The translations under genes and the position numbers were made by a program. A stretch of 64,000 nucleotides of DNA. Source: Conchocele bisecta. Its lineage: Eukaryota > Mollusca > Bivalvia > Lucinida > Thyasiridae. The notes under the pieces were generated by a model. The model did not search any database. It was not told the DNA's origin and saw only the letters and a program-made list of their open reading frames with translations. Below, piece after piece: positions 1-10,417 of the stretch. The stretch lies in NCBI GenBank assembly GCA_029237695.1, contig CM055266.1:113415370-113479369 (forward strand), written 5' to 3'. Numbering within the stretch: position 1 is the first letter of the stretch; each line of letters starts with the position of its first letter.

Positions 1-629
1 AAGTCCACGGGAATTATAAATTTTGGATCAGACTACGTTAGTTTACAAACTATGATTACTTACGCTGGTTTTAACTATTTGTATCGTTGCATGTTTTCTC
101 TTGATTTCACGGCAATATTAACGATATTTCCACCGATTATCTAAACTAGTATTGGTGAAAGTGTCACAAATTATAAAATTGTCAATAAATGGAAATGTGT
201 TGTTTTTATTTCCAGGGAAATAAGCAGAATCATCGTGAATTATTTACTGCAAACTAAACTAAACCTCATTGAATTATATTTGTACAACCAGGGTAGACCC
301 CGTTCAGAATGTGCGGATGCGCAGCTGGATATGGGTATACACTGGTTTCAATCGCTGTTTTGCATTAGGCTACATGTATATTTCCCGAAATATTAAGTTA
401 AAAAAAGTTCGCCAGTCTGAGAATATATATAACGAGTACAGCGGTCATCTGTAATTATTTACGCGATTTAACGATTATTACTGCAAACTAAACTTCCTTG
501 AACTTTATTTGTACAACCAGGGTAGAACTAAACTAAACAGAATTTGTAATTTCACGTATTGGTCAGCTGAAATTGACTATGGTCACTATGGATTTTGTCC
601 AGGTACGATTGCCGCGAAAGTTGGATATG

Positions 630-775
630 AAATTAGTTTTGCGAACAGAGTAGACCCAGATCAGACTGCACACCTGTGCAGTCTGATCTGCGTCTACACT
701 GTTTGCAATAACATTAATACGTGTGAAAATATGAATCTGGCAAATAATGCAGTCCCTGATCAGATTGAGTAGATA
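630..775. mobile_element. M12 element fragment
   Basis: Contains the inverted pair CAGATCAGACTGCACA/TGTGCAGTCTGATCTG followed by an imperfect tail. This family has a hairpin of the type GATCAGCCTGTGCATCCGCA and long AT-moderate arms. A related fragment may begin near 280 (GGGTAGACCCCG). Confidence 0.55.
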
Positions 776-1006
776 TGTAGTAACATTATCTGGGTCAATA
801 ATAGTCGAAATCACTATAATTGCTCCTTTTGACATCATATCATTATACATTCGCTCTTTTTGCAAACAATAAGGCCCCAAACTATATAATTTGAACCGGA
901 TTTCTATAAATAAATTAAACAGGCGATAACTAGCTACGATTACACATTGAGTTTCTACGGACAGTTCAGTCCTTCAATGCCGACTTTGTACATGTACGCG
1001 TCAGCT

Positions 1007-1253
1007 GGGGACCGTTTCACTAAACTTCGTAAGACTAAAATGTTCGTAAGTGCAAATTTAGGATCGTCTGGAAATTTCAATTGATGGATTTACATTTATT
1101 GAGCATAGGCTGCATATGCAGCCTATATATGCTCAATAAATGTAAATCCATTAACTGTTTACAAGAAAACGTTGTTAATGTAAAATTTACAGACTATCAT
1201 AATTTTACACTTACGAACATTTTAGTCGTAGGAAGTTTAGTCAAACGGGCCCC
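1007..1253. mobile_element. M1 palindromic MITE
   Basis: The commonest family here. The ends read CCGTTTCACTAAACTTCGTA and its complement, with inner arms GACTAAAATGTTCGTAAGTG and a central palindrome GCATAGGCTGCATATGCAGC. The full length is about 240 bases. There is no coding capacity; apparent 60-100 residue frames inside it are repeat artefacts. Confidence 0.85.
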
Positions 1254-1422
1254 TGGTCTGAAACTACACTGATCGCAATCAGGCAATATATTTGCGGTGG
1301 CCTGGCTAATAAAGAAGCCATTAAGTCATAAGTGACCCATGTAGATCCTGATCATCATTATATGCTTACAGTAAATACGTGTCTGTGACTGGAAATATAG
1401 GGCTTGTGAGTTTTTGCGTCCA

Positions 1423-1729
1423 GTAGTCTATTTCATCAACATTGCAAAGTATACTTTAGTAGCAAAGTATATTTTGAGCGAGAAATTTTCAATTTTATGA
1501 TAAATTTATTAATTTTTATTATACTGAATTTATTACATTATCACAGCCAATTTGGCTGTGATAATGTAATAAATTCAGTATAATAATTCTGCATACTTTT
1601 AATCATGAAATATATGCATTTGTTAGTTATATATGAAATAATGCATTTCAGGAAAAATAAATGATTACTCCCTCAAAGTATACTTTGCTAGTAACGTATA
1701 CTTTGCAATGTTGATGAAATAGGCTACAG
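1423..1729. mobile_element. M7 palindromic MITE
   Basis: Ends carry GCAAAGTATACTTT motifs and the centre is a long palindrome around CACAGCCAATTTGGCTGTG, with arms of TGAATTTATTACATTATC. About 305 bases. Other copies are at 30648, 40190 (partial) and 58943. Confidence 0.8.
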
Positions 1730-1739
1730 ATCAGATCAG

Positions 1740-2690
1740 CACTGCTCGCATTTCCATTAATGAAAAACAGCCGTCATGCTTCTAACAAGCAATATAAATA
1801 CACAGTGTGCTATTCCACCAAGAGCTACACTGATATCAAATCCCATAATCCCCATTTATCCAGTCACAGCAACCTTTACAGGGGGGTGGGGGGGGGGGGG
1901 GTGATTGGGAACGTTTAGCGAAACAGCCCCCCGGAATATAGCTGCCAGCTGTCGTGATATTTGTAACTTGTTGAGCTTCGTGTTTCAAATTGGTACTCGC
2001 AATTAAACAGTTTCTTTCAGCTGAGTCTCAGCAGATCTCCGTTCAATCAATTTAAACTCGAGTTCGCAAATTATATTAAGAGTACATGCTATGCTCACGC
2101 TGCGCCACTCAAACTGAAATATTTCGAGTACGAATTTGGAGAACTTGCTCGGAAGGTTCTATAAGCGAACGCCAAGTTACTCAAAGCAACACGTGATAAT
2201 AAATATAATTTATTTACATCTGAAATATACATAAATCACAGATACACTTATTTGAATGCTCGTGCTATTTGTACATAGGTGTTAGTTAACGTAAACTTAA
2301 TTTTAATATAGAGATATCGAGTTAGTGTGTCATAATATTGCTGTGTTGAGGTAGAATAAATACCATCACATTGTGTAGATATATATTTGTTGTAAACCGG
2401 ATATAGTAGACACTTTCTCACACACAATAAATTTAGGAAAGATCTTGACTATAAAACGACGAAATTCTTGAACTATGCCCCAGACATCCAGTGTATATAT
2501 CCAGTATCAATCAAACAATATACTTTATTCTGATTTTAAGATTTGAATAAATAAATAAACCGTTTTATAATCGTCTTTCCAGGTCCCATGAGTATACAAC
2601 TGTTGACGTCTCGAACACTGATTCAAGCATTGTTATTGGTTAAAACTGACCACCTGACCCGTGTCAACCAATAACAGTGCTGTCTACCAC
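1740..2690. other. Unassigned sequence downstream of A
   Basis: No gene recognised. It holds a poly-G run at about 1880-1902 and part of an M6-like sequence near 2000-2180. The rest is AT-rich without a convincing frame. Confidence 0.5.
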
Positions 2691-2896
2691 GTGTGAGAAT
2701 TCATGTTTTGCAGATGTGTATAATCATGGGACCGGAACGGAAGAACCCTAACATTTTGCTTAGAACAACAGAAGTCAATTGTATACCACATAGCTACACC
2801 AGGAACGGAATTGCCCATAATAGTCTGCCCTGCCGTATGCCAAAACGGGCAGTCAGTTCGACAGCCTGTTCCAATGCCACAAGGTGAGGACCTGCG

Positions 2897-4796
2897 TTAG
2901 CCCTTGGTGATCTTGATTTGACTGAAGCACTTTCCGATGGACTCACAGATGGGCGTGCAGCAGCAGTTGGTGAAGACGCCGAGGAACTTCTGAAAGCAGC
3001 CAGCGGTGATGGAGTAGTCGCGCAGGCACGGTGTCCAGCACCAGACGTGATTGAAGGTGAGCATGGCGAATTCGCAGCCCCACCCGAGGGCGATACACAG
3101 ACCACAAAGCGTGGTCATTATCGCGTAGCAGCACGACTTGCCGCACTCGAAGCAGGAGTAGCTGTTCCGCCAGACACAATCCATGGACTTGACGCCTTCA
3201 GGTTCGCCGAACACATCCTCGAATTGAACCTGGAGAAAAGAGTACAAGTCTTTATTATATACCTACCCATGAAATACATAGTTATACGATGTAAATAAAA
3301 GTCATATGTTCTCATCGATGAAATAAACAACTTCCGTTGAAAATACAACTACTTCCGCTATCTATATTTATAACTCGCACCTGCAGTGCCGGCTGCAAAT
3401 ACACATTCATTACCGTATACAGTCTAAAACACTGCTAATTTCCATGGAGTGGTATATAATAAATAGAATATTCATATTTTTGCAACGAATATGACATATA
3501 TGTTCATCTCGTGGTATGAAATGTACATATGTCACTCGTGCATAACGGCACTCGTGAAATATGGACGTTGCAAAACTATGAATATCCTCTATATATGTTT
3601 CTGTGACCGGAGAATAGGGTTTATGTTATTGTAGCCTAATAACGATCTGTATTGCTTGTTTGGTGTTTCATTGATGGTATGGCGAACAGTGCACATCCTG
3701 ATCAGGCTGTGCGAATGACCAGACTGATCTGAATCTACACTGTTCGCAAAACCTATAAGCCTCAGGTCACATATAGGGAACACAATGCCGAAGAATTAGC
3801 GCGATTATATAGCTGACACGGCACAACTAATGTTCGGCATAGATAGTCATTTGAAAAAATGGGGCTAGTCATAAGGAGGGCTGTAATTATTAATTCGTTC
3901 CCACGAAATAACAATTCGTTCCCCCAATTTAACAATTCGTTCCCACAAATTAACAATTCGTTCCAACATATGAAATTAGTAGAGACCGAAAAAACGTACT
4001 GCACGTCCTCTCTTTCTTACATCTGATAGGTTGCTAACATAAACATTTAAATTGAACTTTTTCCAAAGAAAATGTCGAACACCACAAGCGATTGAACTCC
4101 CACGTCTCCACATCTAATCCACCCCCACCCCACTATATCTATATATTACAATGTGAACCAGGGGCCGTTTCACTAAACTTCGTACGACTAACATGTTCGT
4201 AAGTGCAGATTTAGAATAGTCTGTAAATTTCAATTGATGGATTTACATTTATTGAGCATAGGCTGCATGCAGCCTATGCTCAATAAATGAAAATCCAATA
4301 ATTGTTTACAAGAACACATGGTTAATGTGAAATGTACAGACTATCATAATTTTGCACTTACGAACATTTTAGACGTACGAAGTTTAGTGAAACGGCCCCA
4401 AGATGGATCGGTCTAATGCGGTATGCGTGCGTGTGTTGATCCAGGTCCCCTGGGTGTCCGGTTTAGAGAGGTTCCACTGTAATTAAGCACTACAAGAATA
4501 TTTGTTGTCGTTTGTAATCATGAACCGACACGACAATGACATAAATTACAGCGAAACCCCTCTAAATTAAACACAATTGGGTCCCCAGAGGGTTTTACTT
4601 ACCTGAACACTTTTGTTGTCTCTTTCAATCATGAACAGACACGACAATTAAATCAATTACAGCGCAACCCATCTAAATTAAACACAATTTGGGTCCCCAG
4701 ATAGGTTCTACTTATTTAAATATACAGAATACCAACCTTAATACGAGAGTTGAGCCCATTGGGGTCACGATGTGTCATGTCCAGTTCTTGAGACAT
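2897..4796 (-). CDS. Caveolin gene A, two exons, complete
   Basis: Caveolins are hairpin membrane proteins that oligomerise into 8S discs and shape caveolae. Exon 1 (4796-4737) encodes 20 residues containing HRDPNGLNSRIK. Exon 2 (3229-2897) encodes 110 residues and a stop. The start is the first ATG after an in-frame stop. The donor is AAG/GTTGGT (weak) and the acceptor is TTTTCTCCAG, phase 0, with a 1507-base intron. Exon 2 shows the caveolin signature FEDVFGEPEG, a scaffolding segment DCVWRNSYSCF, the hydrophobic hairpin LCGLCIALGWGCEFAML, then FNHVWCWTPC, where the Pro matches human CAV1 Pro132. Cys occupies the positions of all three human CAV1 palmitoylation sites (133, 143, 156). I count 16 Cys in exon 2, against three in human CAV1. 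The protein is about 130 residues, shorter than human CAV3 (151) because the N-terminus is brief. It is transcribed away from B. Family identity is secure; any 5' UTR exon is unknown. Confidence 0.88.
3262..3596. mobile_element. M22 element in intron of A
   Basis: About 335 bases that recur at 29945-30325, from AAATACATAGTTATACGATG to a segment with TGCAACGAATATGACATATA. It is present only in these two places in the window, in the same orientation. Confidence 0.65.
3595..3776. mobile_element. M12 element in intron of A
   Basis: Contains TGTGACCGGAGAATAGGG, GATGGTATGGCGAACAGTGC and the hairpin GATCAGGCTGTGCGAATG. A typical degenerate M12 copy. Confidence 0.6.
3885..3975. repeat. Short tandem repeat of ATTCGTTCCC units
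   Basis: Four units of about 21 bases built on AACAATTCGTTCCC with variable spacers (ACGAAAT, CCAATTT, ACAAATT). The same unit makes up the interior of the M13 element at 41160. Confidence 0.75.
4161..4399. mobile_element. M1 MITE in intron of A
   Basis: Complete copy from GGGGCCGTTTCACTAAAC to GTTTAGTGAAACGGCCCC. The flank ATTGAACTCCCACGTCTCC just to its left recurs inside another M1 locus at 17013, suggesting that the two loci share history. Confidence 0.85.
4441..4710. mobile_element. M4-related sequence in intron of A
   Basis: Begins with GTGTCCGGTTTAGAGAGGTT, the M4 end, and continues with two direct repeats. These contain ACACGACAAT and CTCTAAATTAAACACAATT, followed by GGTCCCCAGA. It reaches to within about 30 bases of the exon 1 donor of A. 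Confidence 0.55.
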
Positions 4797-5704
4797 TTTG
4801 ATTGTCCGAAATCTTTCACTGAGGATAAACAACTAAAGACAACCGCTCTGTCAGGCAATCCGAATGTTTCTAAATCGCCACCGCTAGAAACGAAGAACTT
4901 ATATTTTTGTCAAACATTATGAGCAATCTCGCAATCACTACTGTTGCTAGCTAATTATGGGTCGAAGGATAATTTGTGGCAGTGTTCGAAAATTACTTTT
5001 AATTTGTTTCAGCTTTTGTGCTGAATAGAAAACCCCGATCAGGGACGTCAGGTAACCCACGTCAGGAAACATACACCGTTACACAATCTACACGGTTGGA
5101 ACATGACAATAGTGGTTGGTGTTGGTCAATGCTATCGACAATGCCGCCGGAAATGGTATCTCCTACTAAACACAACACGCCTTCCCGCAACTTTATCATA
5201 TTGTGAATCGCAATATGATAAAGTTGAGGGAATGCGTGTTACTGCTTGGAACGTTCGTTGTTACCTGTTTCCCGTAACCCATGTTTTGACAACCCAGATT
5301 TCACATTAACAGCAAAACCAGCAGTTTCAGCACCAGTCATACCACATCATATCGTGCCCATTAACTACGTCTATTCTGATCTGCACGTCCTAATAGGTAG
5401 GGGATAAATTACATCCATAGGTGATGACGATGATCCAAGTCAAAGTTATATGCTAGCGATATTATCGGTCGCGGGTGCCATTTCTTATGCACTGGCTGTT
5501 TTAGGAATGCATACATGTATCATTGGAGGCGAATCTTGAACTGTGTAATCTCCAACCCAAGTTTATTTGTAATTGGTGGCAACGTTTGGTTTATGGTTAC
5601 CAAAGTCGTATATCATTCTTCATATAGCGGCAGCAACGTCCGTGTCACTTCACTAGTCTCTGTTTGTAGCTTCGCTAGCACCTCAGTTACTCATACCAGC
5701 AAAT
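4797..5704. promoter_or_regulatory. Shared 5' region of divergent caveolin genes A and B
   Basis: These 908 bases separate the start codons of A (minus) and B (plus), so promoters of both must lie here unless 5' UTR exons exist. It is one of the few stretches nearly free of recognised transposons. The exception is an inverted repeat at 5174-5240. No convincing TATA box was identified. The regulatory role is inferred from position only. Confidence 0.45.
5174..5240. repeat. Inverted repeat in the A/B intergenic region
   Basis: Arms of about 30 bases (AACACGCCTTCCCGCAACTT and its near complement) around a 7-base centre, TGAATCG. It is probably a tiny fold-back insertion and could form a hairpin between the two promoters. 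Confidence 0.6.
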
Positions 5705-8700
5705 ATGGCGGTGGATGAGTTAGATATGGACCATAGGGATCCAAACAGCCTCAATAGCCATATCCAGGTATGTCTACGTTTATTATTAAAGATACATGCC
5801 CACTCAGTAGGCACAAAATGTTCTTTATAGGAATTAAATAAGTGTATAATTGTGTCATTATTCCACCAGTTCTAAACAATACGAGTGCCCGCTATACAGG
5901 TATAATCATTTAGTAATATTTATTTTACTGATAGTGACGCGCGGTGGTATCAGGCTATTTTCATATGCAAATGAGGCATGCTATTTTTTAATTATTTATA
6001 CTAATTAAATGTGTCACCTAAAACATAATTTTTCGACAGATTATAAAGTATGTTCAGTGCACATCAAAAAATAAATACAGAGAATAAATAGTAATGTCCG
6101 TTAACATTTTAAGCGTGGACATTTACTTCTGATATAAAATGTATAATAATGCCAATCAATACGGGGTTAAAGGTGAATGGATGTTTATTTTTCCAGTAAA
6201 TGTCTCCGATGATATCTCTGATATAATAAACATTTTGTGCATCTGAGTGGGCATGTACCTTTAATGTTCATTAATTATAAAAATGTTTCATTTCTGCATG
6301 TTGTTGTTTTTATTTCAAATAATAATGTCACGGTAAATATGTAACTTACGATTGGTATAAATAGAGAATAGTAGGTTAGTGCCGTGAATGGGAAAAAATA
6401 TCTGGCAAGGCTTAGGAAACGGGATGGGCGAGGCTCTGCCGAGCACATCCCGTTTCCGTGCCGCGCCAGATATTTTTTTCCATTCACGGCACTAACCTAT
6501 TATTCTATTTATCCCGTCAACAACTAAAAATGGCTTTAAAATGCAAAAATAGTATTGACTGGATATCAAAAATGTTTTACGGCACAGTGTTTCACGGCAC
6601 ATACGCACTGTGTTGACGGGATAAAGTGTGTATTAGTGTCCGGTTAGCTCAGTCGATTTGAGCGATGGTACCATAATCCAGCGGCCCCGGGTTCGAGTCC
6701 CGGGCCGGTGCGCATTCTTCTCGCCCTTTGCCAATGATAAATTGACCCAATGCAAACTGACTGATAACGAAATGCTGTAACCGGAATTGGTAATGATGTC
6801 TCACACGGTTAATCTGAATTTGAAAACAATGTTGCTGACATTTCATAAGCCAAACTTCAGTGGAACCTCTCTAAACAGGACACCAAGAAAACACATGTGA
6901 TTTTATTTTTGATTAATTTCATGGTCATTAATCTCAGGTGATAATGTCTGTTCATGATCGCATAACACACAACTATGGCTCAGAATGATCAAATGTCTCA
7001 TTTACAGTGACACCTCTCCAATCCGGACACCCTGGCGACTTCCCAATATGTCCGGTTTAGAGAGGTTTCATTGTACGACGATTTCAAATAAAACTTGCGC
7101 TTTTCATAGTATAAAACTTCAGCAGTGTCTAACATTCCCACGCCCGTGATTTCAGCCTTATACGGATCTGCACTGTTCGTAATATCATTAATGACACATT
7201 ACGTCATGCTTCTTACAGGCAATATCATTAAATCGTTATCAGACTACTGTCTGTTTCACGAAAGCTGCCCAAATTTTTCGGCCATATAAACAATTCAAAA
7301 ACCATATTTTTTTCGATAATATTAAATTAAAGGAAAATTTAAGAATGAGCCTTCTTTTTATTTCGTGAAATTTGGTAAAATATTGATTTTATTGCGAAAA
7401 CAAAATTTCCGGGACATTTTTTAGAATTTCAGAAATACTGGACCGATTTTTAAAATTTAACTTTTGTTTTCTTAGTTAGATCATTTCCAAGCTATCTAGC
7501 TAGGTTTCGGAGTCAATTTCAATATTTTTTCGTTTTTTGACTCCTCCCACAACCTTTTCCCCCCATGTTAAATTCCCATAGACAAATCAATTTTTCGTAA
7601 TAAAATCAATATTTGACCAAATTTCACGAAATAAAAAGAAGGCTCATTCTTAAATTTTCCTTTAATTTAACATTATCGAAAAAAATATTGTTTTTGAATT
7701 GTTTATATGGCCGTAAAATTTGGGCAGCTTTCGTGAAACAGACTATATAGTGTGATCAGGAGCTACACCAGTTGCAAATCCCACTAGCCTCAGTTCTCCA
7801 GTAACAGCCACATATTGAACTACATATTGAACTACATATTGAACTACATATTGAACTACATATTGAACTACCTGCCTCTGATGGTCCCATAAGCCCCATT
7901 TCTCCAGTCTCTAAGTTACAGATAGATAACTGAATATATGTGGCTGTAACTGAGAAATGGTAAATTGCTAAATGTGTGAATTTAATTGTTGAAATGTGGC
8001 TTATGGGATGTGTGTGTCTAACATCGTCATGCCCATATACGAGACACGGAAAATGAAGCAGTCCTATGTTTGTGCAATGCATATGTGACACGACATGGAA
8101 ATATTTATTATGAAAATTATGTTCAAAAAGTGCAGATCCTGATGAGACGGCTCATTACGACCCGGCTCATCTGGATCTGCACGGTTTGCATAAACCGCTT
8201 TAGCGGGCTTTCGGGTTCAAAGGGTTAATGTGATTGTGTACCTTCGGACATCTGCGTAATTTCATTAAATACGTTTACAAACTTTACAATATTTTTCATA
8301 AATAAAGTCAAAAGTTGACAAAATGTTCATTGTCAACTTTTGACGCAATTTACGGCAAATATCGTAAAATCTTTAAACGTATTTCATGAAATTACGCAAA
8401 TTTCCGAAGGTACAAAATCACATGGCGTGTCTCAATGAATGTCTTCAGGTGGAGTTCCACGATGTATTCGGTGAACCAGACGGTATCCGCTCCATGGACT
8501 GTGTCTGGACCAACAGCTACAAGTGCTTCGAGTGCGGCAAGACCTGTTGCTACTCGCTCCTGACGGCGCTCTGTGGTATCTGTATCGCCCTCGAATGGGG
8601 CTGCGAGTTCGCCATGCTCACCTTCAATCACGTCTGGTGCTGGACGCCGTGCATGCGCGACTTCAGCATCACCGCTGGCTGCTTCCAGAAGTTCCTCACG

Positions 8701-8781
8701 CTCTATCTCAACTGCTGTCTCACGCCCTGTTGTGAAGCTTGTGGGACGATGTTCAGTAAAATTAACATTAAAAAAGGATAG
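5705..8781 (+). CDS. Caveolin gene B, two exons, complete, only plus-strand copy
   Basis: Exon 1 (5705-5767) encodes 21 residues including ELDMDHRDPNSLNSHIQ and ends at a good donor, CAG/GTATGT. Exon 2 (8449-8781) encodes 110 residues and a stop after the acceptor GTCTTCAG. The intron is phase 0 and 2681 bases long. The core shows FHDVFGEPDG, DCVWTNSYKCF, LCGICIALEWGCEFAML and FNHVWCWTPCMRD. It is closest to A by eye, sharing GCFQKFL and the TPC cysteine. Human CAV1 Cys156 is replaced by Leu but neighbouring Cys remain. The intron holds a TTAA-flanked transposon 18 bases after the donor, an M3 element, a SINE, an M10 element and an M8 element ending 15 bases before the acceptor. Exon 2 sits between the arms of a large inverted repeat. 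B is head to head with A, start codons 908 bases apart. Confidence 0.88.
5786..6264. mobile_element. M17 TTAA-flanked transposon in intron of B
   Basis: Inverted ends TTAAAGATACATGCCCACTC and GAGTGGGCATGTACCTTTAA, so the target duplication is TTAA. About 480 bases with no transposase. TTAA targets are typical of piggyBac-type transposases; the termini are not otherwise diagnostic. Copies are at 37392 and 43672. Confidence 0.75.
6361..6624. mobile_element. M3 composite element in intron of B
   Basis: An inverted pair of TAGTAGGTTAGTGCCGTGAA surrounding a GC-rich centre (GGATGGGCGAGGCTCTGCC). It is linked to a second block, TTTCACGGCACATACGCACT, ending GTGTTGACGGGATAAA. The same two-block structure recurs at 9553, 22620 and 33567. 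Confidence 0.7.
6638..6846 (+). mobile_element. tRNA-derived SINE in intron of B
   Basis: The head has an RNA polymerase III A box (TTAGCTCAGTCGATTTGAGC) and a perfect B box (GGTTCGAGTCC) at tRNA spacing. It also has a CATAATCCAG segment like the anticodon arm of elongator tRNA-Met. The acceptor and anticodon stems do not pair properly, so it is not a working tRNA. The tail runs to about 6846, where an M4 element begins. The 3' edge is uncertain. Confidence 0.65.
6856..7074. mobile_element. M4 element in intron of B
   Basis: Ends CAGTGGAACCTCTCTAAAC and GTCCGGTTTAGAGAGGTTTC. This longer copy has about 150 bases of unique interior; most M4 copies here are 60-75 base palindromes. Confidence 0.7.
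7248..7746. mobile_element. M10 fold-back element in intron of B
   Basis: Near-complementary arms beginning CTGTTTCACGAAAGCTGCCC and running through AAGAATGAGCCTTCTTTTTA. The arms are about 150 bases with an AT-rich interior. A second copy is at 57989, with fragments near 12830 and 54893. Confidence 0.75.
7806..7872. repeat. 14-base tandem repeat
   Basis: About five units of ACATATTGAACTAC in the intron of B. A frame through it gives a Ser-Ser-Ile-Cys repeat, which is an artefact of the tandem array. Confidence 0.85.
8111..8226 (-). mobile_element. M2 MITE half
   Basis: Inverted orientation relative to the copy at 8891. It has the family core GTGCAGATCCTGATGAGACG, a damaged central palindrome and the end TTTCGGGTTCAAAGGGTTAA. 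Confidence 0.75.
8228..8433. mobile_element. M8 MITE abutting the exon 2 acceptor of B
   Basis: Arms GTACCTTCGGACATCTGCGT and the complement near CGCAAATTTCCGAAGGTACA, with a central inverted pair of GTCAAAAGTTGACAA type. The right end is GGCGTGTCTCA, 15 bases before exon 2. Confidence 0.75.
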
Positions 8782-8890
8782 TGAAGTTGTTCGTTTAATT
8801 ACGTATCTGGCGCTGCATGGAAAAGAAATGAAAGTACCTATGCAAAACGTTGTATGCCTTGTTTTTTCTGTCCATGCTGTTGATAGGCCA

Positions 8891-9107
8891 ACCCTTTGAA
8901 CCCGAAAGCAGATCCAAATGAGCCGGCTCGTAACGAGCCCTCTCATCAAGATCTGCACTTTTTGAAAGTAATTTTCATATTTTTGCAAACAAAGAAATAC
9001 CCCCTTTTCATAAATGGATTAGTCTGAAAGTAATTTTGTGGCGGTCGGATTGGTTGCAAAATTAACATATCAAAGTCAATTCCAGTTACTCAGGGTTAAA
9101 GGGTTAA
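8891..9107 (+). mobile_element. M2 MITE
   Basis: From ACCCTTTGAACCCGAAAG through the palindrome GAGCCGGCTCGTAACGAGCC to GGGTTAAAGGGTTAA. It lacks the CCCGCTATAGCGG block seen in other copies. Confidence 0.8.
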
Positions 9108-9190
9108 CCAACATTAAATGTATAAATAAATATTTCCATGTCGTGTCACATATGCATTGCACAATAAGACTGCTTCTTTTTCCGTTTTAG

Positions 9191-9552
9191 ACATCGATTT
9201 ACATGATAACTATAAGCGAAGATCAGACAACTGCGTTTTAAATTCGTGACATCTACGTTATCAAACATGTTCCAATTTTACGTTTCAAAGCAAATACGAA
9301 CTTGCTATTCATTTCTACAATTTTCTTTTGTATTTGTAGTAAAAATTTGAAATGTGACATGTCATGACAGATTAGATCAGCTTATTATTAAATTTTAAAT
9401 AATTAAATCTATCACAAAACAGCGGAACCTATTGTTTCCTTTGGTCTAACGTCGCTTTACAAAATTATAAGGAATAGAAAAAGTTAACTACCTAAGTAAA
9501 TGTTTCAATAGCATCAGTAGTATATATTAATTAAGTGTGAATAAACATATAC
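9191..9552. other. Unassigned AT-rich sequence
   Basis: No frame, repeat end or known motif recognised. Confidence 0.4.
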
Positions 9553-9921
9553 AGAGAATAGTAGGTTAGTGCCGTGAATGGGAAAAAATAGCTGGCAAGG
9601 CTAAGGAAACGTTTCCGTGCCGCGCCAGATATGTTTTCCCATTCACTGCACTAACCTACTATCCTATTTATCCCGTCAACACCTTCAAATGGCACAACAT
9701 AACCACAGCCGCATCCTCAATATGGGAGAATCGCACATACATATCGATGGTCTAGTAACATAAGGTCGTAACTGCTATGCTTTAGCATAGCAGTTACGAC
9801 CTTATGTTACTAGACCATCGATATTATGCATACGCAGTGATTATGTCGTATTGACGGGATATCAAAAATGTTTCACGGCACCGTGTTTCACAGCACACAC
9901 GCACTGTGTTGACGGGATAAA
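9553..9921. mobile_element. M3 composite element with nested palindrome
   Basis: Same ends as the copy at 6361, including TAGTAGGTTAGTGCCGTGAA and TGTTGACGGGATAAATTA. It is longer because of the perfect hairpin at 9741-9824 inserted in the linker. Confidence 0.7.
9741..9824. repeat. Perfect 84-base palindrome
   Basis: Arms of about 41 bases (ATATCGATGGTCTAGTAACA at the outer ends) with almost no loop. The lack of mismatches suggests a recent insertion. Confidence 0.85.
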
Positions 9922-10011
9922 TTACACTAACCATACTTTGTATATTAACTCTATAAAACTAATTGTATAAGATACACAACCCAATGGGTTAGTCTTCTCA
10001 ATATCATAAAG

Positions 10012-10095
10012 CAAACTCGCAATCAAGCAGTTTGATTGTCTGAGCCTGAGCTGTATCACCGCTCAGGCTCAATCAACCATGCTGCTTGTTTTCAA
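10012..10095. mobile_element. M6 palindrome
   Basis: AGCAGTTTGATTGTCTGAGC with the complementary arm GCTCAGGCTCAATCAACCAT. Better copies are at 17850, 18035, 21243 and 53411. Confidence 0.65.
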
Positions 10096-10417
10096 GCACG
10101 CTATATACCGGTATTGTTATATAAAGCAATTCACTAATATTGGCAAGATTATCACAGGCGGTTGTGTACTCATACAAATCACCGAGATCAGTCACCGTAA
10201 TTATACCATGTAACGCCGGAAGGTATTGTGGTAGTTTGTACGCTATTCTAATTGTTTTTACGAACAAACTATTTATGGACAGTATACGGAGTCCCACAGG
10301 AGACGTAGCATTTTATCATTGCCTATCTCCTCCGATAGAAAATTGATAGATGCATGAAATAATCTGCGAAATTGAAGGGGTCAGTGGATGAAGTGGACTA
10401 AGTTCCATTCTTCAACT

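Larger units (their letters stand above)
8041..9190. repeat. Large inverted repeat bracketing exon 2 of B
   Basis: The left arm 8041-8226 and right arm 8891-9190 are inverted copies. Each joins an M2 half to a non-M2 flank with GTGCAATGCATATGTGACAC on the left and its complement on the right. The loop (8227-8890) holds an M8 element and all of exon 2. The arms have diverged moderately and the right one keeps a full M2. Confidence 0.75.

Noticed and set aside
1081..1272. Repeated small frames of the IEHRLHMQPMLNKCKSNN type (also at 17.6, 19.0, 32.0, 42.5, 42.7, 51.5, 53.7 and 60.0 kb)
   Set aside because: They are translations of the M1 MITE centre in successive copies, not a protein family.
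2794..3348. Several alternative frames overlapping exon 2 of A
   Set aside because: GC-rich exon composition opens other frames. Only the 2897-3229 minus frame shows family motifs. The same holds at 20.0-20.5, 27.1-27.5, 33.9-34.3, 38.0-38.5 and 44.2-44.8 kb.
6638..6712. tRNA gene
   Set aside because: A and B boxes are good, but the acceptor and anticodon stems do not pair and the sequence continues into a SINE body.
8392..8988. 198-codon minus-strand frame over exon 2 of B
   Set aside because: Antisense shadow of the caveolin exon continuing into an M2 element. The plus-strand frame has the caveolin motifs and splice site.
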